Positions 19,148 through 26,696 of a DNA stretch of 64,000 nt are shown piece after piece. A program made the translations under genes and the position numbers. Origin of the DNA: Saprospirales bacterium (lineage in GTDB: Bacteria > Bacteroidota > Bacteroidia > Chitinophagales > Saprospiraceae). Position 1 is the first letter of the stretch; each line of letters begins with the position of its first letter. A model generated the notes under the pieces. It was given only the letters and a program-made list of their open reading frames with translations, had not been told where the DNA came from and did no database searches. Location: NCBI GenBank assembly GCA_016711045.1, contig JADJTT010000002.1, positions 861,846 through 925,845 of the forward strand, written 5' to 3'.

Positions 19148-22100
19148 ATGAGGCTTTTAGTTACTTTCCTTGCCATCCTCTTTCTGGCGTCCATTTCGCA
19201 TGCTCAATCCTATTGGGCCGATGCAAATCCCGATGCACTGGCAGTGCCCGAATCGGCCAAGCTGGACCTTTATCCAACCCATTTTCGAACCTTGGAGCTA
19301 AACCTGGATGGTGCCAGGCAATACCTTTCAAAGGCGCCATTGGAATTCACGCCCAATGCCCGGCAAAACGCATTGATACTCGAACTCCCCTTCCCCGACG
19401 GCCGCATGGAGGAATTTCGGGTCGTGAAATCGCCCGTCATGAAGCCGGGACTCGCTGCCAAGTATCCTATGATCCAAACTTTTGCCGCATACAGCGCCTC
19501 AGGTAAACCTTATAGCGCCCGGTTGGACTATACGACAAAAGGTTTCCACGCCCTCATCCGCACCGACGAAGGAATGATCTACATCGACCCTTATGCGGAA
19601 GGGCAAACGCAATACTACATCTCCTTTTATTATAAAGATTACGACCTGGATGCCGCCGGGATTCCCTCCCTGGGATGCGGTTGGGAGCCGGGCGCTGAAG
19701 CCGGTTTCCCCGAGCCCAAGGAAACTGACATGGTAACCCGTGGATTGGAATCCCTGGAAGACGTACCTGTCAATTTGCGCGTCTACGACATGGCGCTGGC
19801 CTGTACAGGCGAATACGGGCAAGCCAAGGGAGGAACGGTGGAAGCCGTCATGTCGTCCTTCAATACGGCCCTCAACCGGGTCAATGAGATCGTCACGCCG
19901 GAGGTGGGTTTTAAATTTGAACTGATTGAGAATAACGACCTGCTCGTCTTTCTAAACCCCAATACAGACCCCTATATCAATTCAAATGTCGGCGAGTCCT
20001 TGTTGGGTCAAAACACCGCGGTCATCAATAGCATCATTAATGTCAATTTTTATGACATCGGGCACGTTTTTACCAATGGTTGTACAGATGTAGGAGGTAT
20101 AGCAGGCGGCACGGTTTGTTCGCAAAACAAGGCGAAAGGCGTTACCTGCCACGGGTCGTCCAATATTATCGGTATCGCAGAGCGTATTATGGCACATGAG
20201 TTGGCCCACCAATTCTCCGCCGGCCACACCTGGAGCAACTGCCCGGGTATCCTGGGTCAATTGGCCAGCGACTCGGCTTACGAACCCGGTAGCGGTACCA
20301 CCATCATGTCGTATGCAGGCGCTTGTGGCCCGGAAAACATCCAATTTGGAGAGGACACTTATTACCACGTGCGTTCTTTGGTCCAAATGCGCAACTACAT
20401 CACGGTCAGCCTGGGGAGCGAATGCCCCGATCTCGTGCCTACCGACAACCGGGAGCCTGTGATCGATTGGCCCTATGAAAATGGATTTTTCATCCCCATC
20501 TCTACCCCCTTTGAACTCTCCGCGGAGGCTACTGATCCGGATGGAGATCCGCTGACCTATTGCTGGGAACAATACGACCTGGGTCCCCTGGCATCCCTGG
20601 GTAGCCCGATTGACGATTCCCCGTCATTCCGGTCTTTTTCCCCGCAGGCAGCTTCCAATCGCATTTTTCCACGCCTGCCCATTGTGCTGTCCAATCAATC
20701 GGAAGATGTAGAAGTGCTGCCTACCTATTCGCGCAACCTCACTTTTCGGATGACGGTGCGAGATAATTACCCAGGTGGAGGGGGCACCGATTGGGAAGAA
20801 GTCAAATTCAAATCCACCGATCAGGCAGGCCCCTTTTTAGTCTCTTACCCTAACTCGGCTCTAGACCAGTTGACAGGCGGCACGTTCGACACCATTACCT
20901 GGAATGTCGCCAATACGGATAAGGCGCCTGTCAACTGTCAAATAGTGAATATCCGGCTTTCGGTGGATGGCGGGAACACCTTTCCGTATACCCTGATCGC
21001 TGGGGCCCCCAACAATGGCTCTGCCGTCGTGGCGATTCCCCACATCACGGCCAACAGCGCCCGCATCCGCGTGGAAGCTGCGGATAACGTGTTTTTCGAC
21101 CTTTCCAACTCCAATTTCAAGATCGTGCCGCCGTCCGAACCGGGCTTTACCTTCCAGGTCGATGCCCCGTTGGTCCAGACTGTGTGTATCCCCGGTGAGA
21201 TCCAGGTGCCATTCAGCAGCCAATCGGTGCTTGGCTACGACAGCCTGCTGACCCTTGAATTGGTCAGCGGCTTGCCCACAGACGCCACTGCCGTGTTCAG
21301 CACCACCCAATTTCTGCCCGGCGAATCATCCACCCTGTCGCTGAACTTCAGCCAGGTAGCTACCAGCCAGGACGCCACGCTTCTCGTCCGGCTAACCGTA
21401 GCAGGAGGCGACACCTTGCTTTTTCCCCTCTATTTCCACCTGGTCTACGAGAACTTCAGCGCCCTCACCATGGATGCTCCGTTCAATGGAGAATCCGGGC
21501 TGGATATCAATGAAGCAATCTTCCAATGGCCCAATCTCCCCAATGCCGATACCTACGATTTTCAGATGGCTACCAGCCCGGCCTTTTCGGCCGAAACCCT
21601 GGTCCACGAAAAATACGGACTAACGGTTACCACCTATGTTCCTACGGTTGTGTTAGAGAAAAATGAACTTTATTTCTGGCGCATCCGGGCAGGCAATCAA
21701 TGCAAAACTTCGGATTTTCTGTCTCCTTTTGCGTTCCACACCATCGCACTTTCCTGCGATAAGTATGTCAGCAACGACGTCCCTATGGGGATACCCAGCA
21801 CCGGTACGCCCACGCGGACTTCCGAGTTAACCATCCTTCAAGACGGTACGATCAACGACCTCAACGTCGTAGATCTCATCGGCTATCACGAGGGGATTCA
21901 GCAATTGAAGGTGTCGCTGCAAGGGCCTGACGGCACCATCGTCAAACTCTTTGGCGAATACTGCGGGAGCACGGCGCCATTCAATCTGGACCTCGACGAC
22001 GAATCGCCCTTCAACCCGCCCTGTCCGCCGAATACCGGGCAGGCCTACAAACCGGCTGAACCGCTGAGCGTATTTGACGGACAAAGCACAGCCGGCACCT

Positions 22101-22804
22101 GGAAACTGGTCGCAAAGGTGACCGACGAATGGGGCAATGGGGGCCTGGTGGAAAGTTGGGGACTGGAATTTTGTGCAAGTTTTACCCCGAAAAATCCCTA
22201 CCTGGAAAATAACAACTTGCTCCTGGTACAACCGGGGGGCACCCGCTATGTCTACAACGAGTCCCTGCTGGTGCAGGACGAAGACAATACCGCCGAAGAA
22301 TTGACCTACACGCTCGTCTCCCCGCCCCAGCACGGCACCCTGGTCTGGTACAATAACGAGCTGGAGGCCGGAGGACAGTTTCGACAAATATCCATCAACG
22401 GCGGCAACGTTTGGTATGTGCATTCCGGCGATGGGTCCCTTACGGACTCTTTTTCCTTTGTGGTAGAAGATGGCACCGGTGGCTGGCTCGGCATCACGAC
22501 CTTTGAAATCGAGGTCAACCCCAACGCGCCTATTGCCACCGAAGAATTCCCCTCGATTCAGCCGATCCGGCTCTTTCCCAACCCCAGTACAGGCCTGGTG
22601 TGGGTAGCATTGCCCGAATTGCCTGACGGGGTTGTGCAGATCCAGGTGGTCAATGCGCAGGGGCAGACCCTGCTCCGCCAGCCACGCGAAATCGCAACCA
22701 GCGGCCTAGACCTCGACCTGAGCGCATTGCCGGGAGGGATGTATTGGATATTGGTAACTTCGGAGAAGGGAAGATACAGCGGGAAAGTAGTCCTGCAGCG
22801 GTAG
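19148..22804 (+). CDS. T9SS-secreted reprolysin-like zinc metalloprotease with P-domain
   Basis: I start at 19148 (MRLLVTFLAILFLASISHAQ), which gives a clean signal peptide; an upstream in-frame ATG at 19028 adds 40 unlikely residues. The protein has 1218 residues. Residues 20-180 resemble a propeptide. The catalytic domain shows HELAHQFSAGH with zinc ligands His350, His354 and His360, catalytic Glu351, and a Met-turn at TTIMSYAGACG, as in M12B-type metzincins. Later come Ig/FN3-like modules, a proprotein-convertase P-domain (about 905-1020, KVSLQGPDGTIVKLFG to ESWGLEFC), a cadherin/CSPG-like repeat, and a T9SS sorting domain (IRLFPNPSTGLVWV to KVVLQR). It is likely a surface or released peptidase. 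Confidence 0.9.
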   Translation: MRLLVTFLAILFLASISHAQSYWADANPDALAVPESAKLDLYPTHFRTLELNLDGARQYLSKAPLEFTPNARQNALILELPFPDGRMEEFRVVKSPVMKPGLAAKYPMIQTFAAYSASGKPYSARLDYTTKGFHALIRTDEGMIYIDPYAEGQTQYYISFYYKDYDLDAAGIPSLGCGWEPGAEAGFPEPKETDMVTRGLESLEDVPVNLRVYDMALACTGEYGQAKGGTVEAVMSSFNTALNRVNEIVTPEVGFKFELIENNDLLVFLNPNTDPYINSNVGESLLGQNTAVINSIINVNFYDIGHVFTNGCTDVGGIAGGTVCSQNKAKGVTCHGSSNIIGIAERIMAHELAHQFSAGHTWSNCPGILGQLASDSAYEPGSGTTIMSYAGACGPENIQFGEDTYYHVRSLVQMRNYITVSLGSECPDLVPTDNREPVIDWPYENGFFIPISTPFELSAEATDPDGDPLTYCWEQYDLGPLASLGSPIDDSPSFRSFSPQAASNRIFPRLPIVLSNQSEDVEVLPTYSRNLTFRMTVRDNYPGGGGTDWEEVKFKSTDQAGPFLVSYPNSALDQLTGGTFDTITWNVANTDKAPVNCQIVNIRLSVDGGNTFPYTLIAGAPNNGSAVVAIPHITANSARIRVEAADNVFFDLSNSNFKIVPPSEPGFTFQVDAPLVQTVCIPGEIQVPFSSQSVLGYDSLLTLELVSGLPTDATAVFSTTQFLPGESSTLSLNFSQVATSQDATLLVRLTVAGGDTLLFPLYFHLVYENFSALTMDAPFNGESGLDINEAIFQWPNLPNADTYDFQMATSPAFSAETLVHEKYGLTVTTYVPTVVLEKNELYFWRIRAGNQCKTSDFLSPFAFHTIALSCDKYVSNDVPMGIPSTGTPTRTSELTILQDGTINDLNVVDLIGYHEGIQQLKVSLQGPDGTIVKLFGEYCGSTAPFNLDLDDESPFNPPCPPNTGQAYKPAEPLSVFDGQSTAGTWKLVAKVTDEWGNGGLVESWGLEFCASFTPKNPYLENNNLLLVQPGGTRYVYNESLLVQDEDNTAEELTYTLVSPPQHGTLVWYNNELEAGGQFRQISINGGNVWYVHSGDGSLTDSFSFVVEDGTGGWLGITTFEIEVNPNAPIATEEFPSIQPIRLFPNPSTGLVWVALPELPDGVVQIQVVNAQGQTLLRQPREIATSGLDLDLSALPGGMYWILVTSEKGRYSGKVVLQR

Positions 22805-22812
22805 AAATAAAA

Positions 22813-22839
22813 AAAGGGAACGCTTTTGACGTTCCCTTT
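22813..22839. terminator. Bidirectional terminator between protease gene and tRNA-Leu
   Basis: A perfect 10-bp stem (aaagggaacg at 22813-22822 with 22830-22839) closes a 7-base loop. It lies 9 bases after the protease stop and also just past the 3' end of the minus-strand tRNA, so it can serve both. Confidence 0.8.
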
Positions 22840-22847
22840 CTGTAAGG

Positions 22848-22931
22848 TGCCCAGGACTGGACTCGAACCAGCACAGCCTTTCAGCCACTAGCTCCTGAAA
22901 CTAGCGCGTCTACCAATTTCGCCACCTGGGC
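22848..22931 (-). tRNA. tRNA-Leu (anticodon CAG)
   Basis: Read on the minus strand, a 7-bp acceptor stem (GCCCAGG with CCTGGGC, discriminator A) encloses the D-arm GGCGAAATTGGTAGACGC, an anticodon arm CTAGT-TTCAGGA-GCTAG with anticodon CAG (22895-22897), a long variable arm as expected for class II leucine tRNAs, and a T-arm with GGTTCGAGTCC. CCA is not encoded (CCT follows). Length is 84 bases. Confidence 0.95.
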
Positions 22932-22964
22932 ATTCTAGTTTCCTGCTCTTATTTGGAGCGGATG

Positions 22965-22995
22965 CAAAGATACATGTTCTGAATAATTGTGCAAA
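22965..22995 (-). promoter_or_regulatory. Promoter of tRNA-Leu
   Basis: On the minus strand TTTG (22995-22992) is separated by exactly 19 bases from TATCTTTG (22972-22965), a perfect Bacteroidota sigma-A consensus. The tRNA 5' end lies 34 bases downstream. Confidence 0.75.
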
Positions 22996-23017
22996 TATTT
23001 TTTGGGCAAAAAAACTA

Positions 23018-23025
23018 TACATTTG
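23018..23025 (+). promoter_or_regulatory. Candidate -7 element of the double ligase gene
   Basis: TACATTTG fits TAnnTTTG exactly, but the -33 region (AT-rich) is weak. Transcription would start at about 23031, so the hairpin at 23037-23075 would lie in the mRNA leader. Confidence 0.45.
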
Positions 23026-23036
23026 CAGTGAATTAT

Positions 23037-23075
23037 AAAGAGGGAGGTGGTGCCTCCCGCACCCCCTCCCTCTTT
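23037..23075 (+). other. Long hairpin in the leader of the double ligase gene
   Basis: Outer arms aaagagggagg (23037-23047) and cctccctcttt (23065-23075) pair perfectly, and an inner 5-bp stem (ggtgc with gcacc) continues after one mismatch. It ends 16 bases before the ATG at 23092. Because the neighbours diverge here, it is not a terminator for either complete gene; an attenuator or mRNA 5' stabiliser is possible. Confidence 0.55.
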
Positions 23076-23091
23076 AAATTATATAACAGGC

Positions 23092-25785
23092 ATGATCAAC
23101 GTCGGTATTTTTTTCGGAGGGCCTTCCCGGGAGCGTGAGATTTCCTTTGCCGGAGGCCGAACCGTATACGACAACCTGGACAAATCCCTTTTTCACCCCG
23201 TCCCTATATTTGTGGACAGCCACCGGCAGCTGATCCTGCTGGAATGGCCTTATCTGTATAAGGGTACGATCCGTGATTTTTACCCGCCCATCGATGTATT
23301 ACCGCCCTCCCCCCATGCCTTCCAGATCTACCTCGAAAGCCTGGGGCCGTTGAGTGCGGAAGCACGCGATGCACTCATCGGCAAAGTAGGCCGGCGCATT
23401 TCCCTGGAAGAGCTGCCCGGGCTCATCGATGTGGCGTTCCTGGCCTTGCACGGGGAATACGGGGAGGACGGCCAGTTGCAGGGATTACTGGAAAGCCTTC
23501 AAATTCCCTACACAGGGAGTGGCATTCGCGCTTGCTCGATCGGTATCGACAAGGCTTTTCAGAAAAAAGTGATGGAAGCGGGTGGATTTTCCTGTCCCAA
23601 AGTGGTGGTGCTCAGCCGTTCGGAGTGGGTACTGGGCAATTCCCATTCCTTATTTTCAGCCCTGAGCGCCCAAATCGGTTTCCCGATGGTCATACGCCCG
23701 GCCAATCAGGGTTCTTCGATCGGCGTATCCATCCTGCCGGAAAGCGCCGGACACGAAGGTTTCTACAAAGCTGTCAACCGCGCGTTTTTCAGAGAGGAGA
23801 TCGATGGGGCGCAATGGACGGGATTGAGCCGGGAAGAAAAGATAAACTACCTGCGCGAACTGACCGATATACGCGATGGCCTTGGCTTTCCCATTCAGAT
23901 CGCGGAGCGGGTCTTTTACCATCCGGAAGCGTTGCTGGAGTGGCTGGAAAATCATTTTGCCGATGCACAAGCGCGCCCCGTTTTTCTCGAAAGCCACCTC
24001 AGCGAACAGGAGGTGATCCTGGAGTCATTCATCCGGGGCAAGGAATTTAGCTGCATCGTCATCCGCACGGAAGACGGCCGGGCCGTATCCCTGCCACCTA
24101 CCGAGATCATCAAAGGCGGAGCGCTGTTTGATTACCGGTCGAAATACCTGCCGGGGCTTTCCCGCAAACAGACGCCTATCCTTTTGCCCGATGCCCAGAT
24201 CGAGGCCATCCGCAGGGAGTGCGAGCGATTGTTCTTTTACCTGGGCTTCCAAACCTATGCACGCATCGACGGCTTTATCACGGCCGACGGAACGATCTTT
24301 CTCAACGACCCGAATACGACCTCGGGCATGTTGCCTTCTTCGTTTTTCTTCCATCAGGCAGCCGAGATCGGGTTGTCGCCTTCCCAATTCCTGACCTACA
24401 TTATCCGGATATCCATCCAGGAGCGTATCTGGCAAGCCAAAGAGCACGCGCCCTTTGCCGCTCTTTTACCAAAACTCGACCAGGCCATAGAAACCCTGCA
24501 CCGGGAGGCGCGAACCAAGAAGCGCATTGCCATTATCCTCGGCGGGTACTCGTACGAGCGCCACATTTCGGTAGAAAGCGGCCGGAATATTTTTGAAAAA
24601 CTATCCAGTTCCGAAAAATACGAGCCTATCCCCGTCTTCCTGGCAGGGAAACCGGGCAATCATACCCTTTACCAGATCCCGATCAACCTGCTGTTGAAAG
24701 ATAACGCCGACGACATCCGGGACAAAATAGCCCATTTTCAGCGACACCCGGTGGTTGAGCATATCAAACAAGCCTGCATCGGGCTCACCCGAAAGTACGC
24801 CTCCGCTACCATGGTTTTCGAGCCCCAGGAAATTTCGTACCCTCAACTGGCCGGGCTGGTAGACGGCGTCTTTATCGCCCTGCACGGACGACCCGGCGAA
24901 GATGGCGAGGTGCAAAAACGATTGGAAGAGGTGGGTCTCCCGTACAACGGGTCGGGGCCGGAATCGTCGAATGTCACAATCAACAAATACGAGACCCTTC
25001 AATTGCTCAAGCAACACGGATTTACCGTTACCGAGCAATTGTTAGTTGATAAAGAAGCGTGGAGCAAGGAATCTCCCGCCCTTTTTGACAAGATCGAAAA
25101 AGCGTTTACCTATCCGCTCATTGCCAAGCCGGTCGACGATGGTTGCAGCTCAGCCGTAAAAGTGATCAAATCACGGGAACAGTTGGATGCCTATTTTGGA
25201 TTGATATTCCGCCCGGAAGGAGAAGAAAGGCCTGCGATGCGCAAGGTACTTCGCCTCGACGAGAAAGAGGAGTTCCCCTCGAAGGAGCAGGTGCTGCTGG
25301 AAACGCTGGTCACCGGACAAGGCGCGACCCATTTCCTCGAAATCACCGGCGGGATGCTCACCCACTATGACGGAGCCCGGATCCGCTACGAGATTTTCGA
25401 GCCCTCTGAAGCCCTGGCCAGTGGAGAAGTACTCTCGTTGGAAGAAAAATTCCTGGCCGGCGAAGGACAAAACATCACGCCTGCGCGTTTTTCGCCTGAT
25501 CCCTCCAAATATGCGTATATTGCAGCCCAGGTAAAACGAGACCTGGAGCGGGCCGCACGCCTGCTCAATGTGCAGGGATATGCCCGGATCGATGCGTTTG
25601 TGCGCATTTTTCCGGACAATCGGGTCGAGACCATCATTATTGAGGTCAACTCCCTTCCCGGCATGACTCCAGCCACCTGCATTTACCATCAGGCGGCCAT
25701 CAACGGGTATAAACCCTACGATTTTATTGATAAAATTCTAGAATTCGGCTTCCATGACAGAAAGGCTGATACAATGGTGGAATGA
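23092..25785 (+). CDS. Tandem-fused D-alanine--D-alanine ligase-like protein (two ATP-grasp units)
   Basis: I start at 23092 (MINVGIFFGGPSREREISFAGG), which matches ligase N-termini; the upstream ATG at 23047 lies inside the leader hairpin. The 897 residues hold two complete D-Ala-D-Ala-ligase units: about 1-455 and 470-897. Each has the glycine-rich start (GGPSREREIS; LGGYSYERHIS), LALHGEYGEDGQ or IALHGRPGEDGE, a lysine/glycine loop (PANQGSSIGVS; PVDDGCSSAV) and a C-terminal metal site. In unit 2 this site is canonical (EVNSLPGMTPA). In unit 1 it reads NDPNTTSGM, with Asp for the usual Glu and Ser for Pro. Single ligases are about 310-370 residues. The product should make D-Ala-D-Ala or a related dipeptide for peptidoglycan. 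It overlaps the PASTA gene by 32 bases. Confidence 0.88.
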   Translation: MINVGIFFGGPSREREISFAGGRTVYDNLDKSLFHPVPIFVDSHRQLILLEWPYLYKGTIRDFYPPIDVLPPSPHAFQIYLESLGPLSAEARDALIGKVGRRISLEELPGLIDVAFLALHGEYGEDGQLQGLLESLQIPYTGSGIRACSIGIDKAFQKKVMEAGGFSCPKVVVLSRSEWVLGNSHSLFSALSAQIGFPMVIRPANQGSSIGVSILPESAGHEGFYKAVNRAFFREEIDGAQWTGLSREEKINYLRELTDIRDGLGFPIQIAERVFYHPEALLEWLENHFADAQARPVFLESHLSEQEVILESFIRGKEFSCIVIRTEDGRAVSLPPTEIIKGGALFDYRSKYLPGLSRKQTPILLPDAQIEAIRRECERLFFYLGFQTYARIDGFITADGTIFLNDPNTTSGMLPSSFFFHQAAEIGLSPSQFLTYIIRISIQERIWQAKEHAPFAALLPKLDQAIETLHREARTKKRIAIILGGYSYERHISVESGRNIFEKLSSSEKYEPIPVFLAGKPGNHTLYQIPINLLLKDNADDIRDKIAHFQRHPVVEHIKQACIGLTRKYASATMVFEPQEISYPQLAGLVDGVFIALHGRPGEDGEVQKRLEEVGLPYNGSGPESSNVTINKYETLQLLKQHGFTVTEQLLVDKEAWSKESPALFDKIEKAFTYPLIAKPVDDGCSSAVKVIKSREQLDAYFGLIFRPEGEERPAMRKVLRLDEKEEFPSKEQVLLETLVTGQGATHFLEITGGMLTHYDGARIRYEIFEPSEALASGEVLSLEEKFLAGEGQNITPARFSPDPSKYAYIAAQVKRDLERAARLLNVQGYARIDAFVRIFPDNRVETIIIEVNSLPGMTPATCIYHQAAINGYKPYDFIDKILEFGFHDRKADTMVE

Positions 25786-26623
25786 GCAGGTCCTCCCCCG
25801 ACTGAAGACCTACTGGTTGGAATTGCGCTTGTTTTTGACGAGCCTGTTCTTTTGGAAAAGTTTTAGCGCTATGGTCGGGGCGGCTTTGCTCCTCACTAGC
25901 CTCATTTTTTTCTGGATGAAATGCTATACCAACCACGGCCAGTCTGTGCAGGTACAGGATTACACCAACATGACGGTCAAGGAAGCCACTGCCAAGGCAC
26001 GCAACCGGAGCTTCCGCGTGGAGGTGATCGACTCCATCTGGCGAGACGGGATCGAGCCCAACATCGTATTGGAACAAACCCCCAATCCCTTTTCCCGCGT
26101 CAAGGAAAAACGGACTATCTATCTGACCGTCAGCAAAAACACGGCGGAAGAAGTAACGCTCCCTACTCTTGTGGGCAATTATGACTATTTCCAATACCAG
26201 AAAAAATTGGCCAATAAAGGGGTATATACCTCTATCCGGGAACGGATATTCGACAATAAACAAGCGGAGAACACTATCCTCTACTTTTTTTATAAGGATG
26301 AAAAGATCACGGAGACAAGCCTGAAAAGCGGCGTGCGCATTCCCAAGGGGTCGACGCTCGAATTCGTGATCACCGAACGCGGGGGCGAATTGGTAGAGGT
26401 ACCTGATTTCACCTGCAAGCAACTCACTGCGGCCGAATTTCTCATCGCCACCCTCGACCTGAACATTGGCAATATCAAATCGGATGTGACGGTAACCGAT
26501 CAGACCAGTGCATACGTATACAACCAAAAGCCCGAGCCCGGGCAGACCATCCGGGTTGGGGAGCAGGTCGATCTGTATATCACCCAGGACCCTCCGCTGG
26601 GATGTCCGGAAGAAGGACAATAG
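25754..26623 (+). CDS. Membrane-anchored PASTA-domain protein
   Basis: This 289-residue protein has a short cytoplasmic N-terminus, one membrane helix (about residues 38-58, AMVGAALLLTSLIFFW) and three extracytoplasmic PASTA-like domains. They start at VQVQDYTNMTVKEATAKA, VTLPTLVGNYDYFQYQKKL and VEVPDFTCKQLTAAEFLI, each with the closing pattern PEPGQTIRVGEQVDLYIT or similar. PASTA domains bind peptidoglycan stem peptides or beta-lactams in other proteins; there is no kinase or transpeptidase domain here. Its 32-base overlap with the ligase gene implies translational coupling and a shared cell-wall role. Confidence 0.88.
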   Translation: MTERLIQWWNEQVLPRLKTYWLELRLFLTSLFFWKSFSAMVGAALLLTSLIFFWMKCYTNHGQSVQVQDYTNMTVKEATAKARNRSFRVEVIDSIWRDGIEPNIVLEQTPNPFSRVKEKRTIYLTVSKNTAEEVTLPTLVGNYDYFQYQKKLANKGVYTSIRERIFDNKQAENTILYFFYKDEKITETSLKSGVRIPKGSTLEFVITERGGELVEVPDFTCKQLTAAEFLIATLDLNIGNIKSDVTVTDQTSAYVYNQKPEPGQTIRVGEQVDLYITQDPPLGCPEEGQ

Positions 26624-26696
26624 AAGAAAAGAAGTATCGTTTTGATAGTGCAAGCCAGGGGATGCCTGGCTTTTTTCATGCAAAGAATAATTTCAC

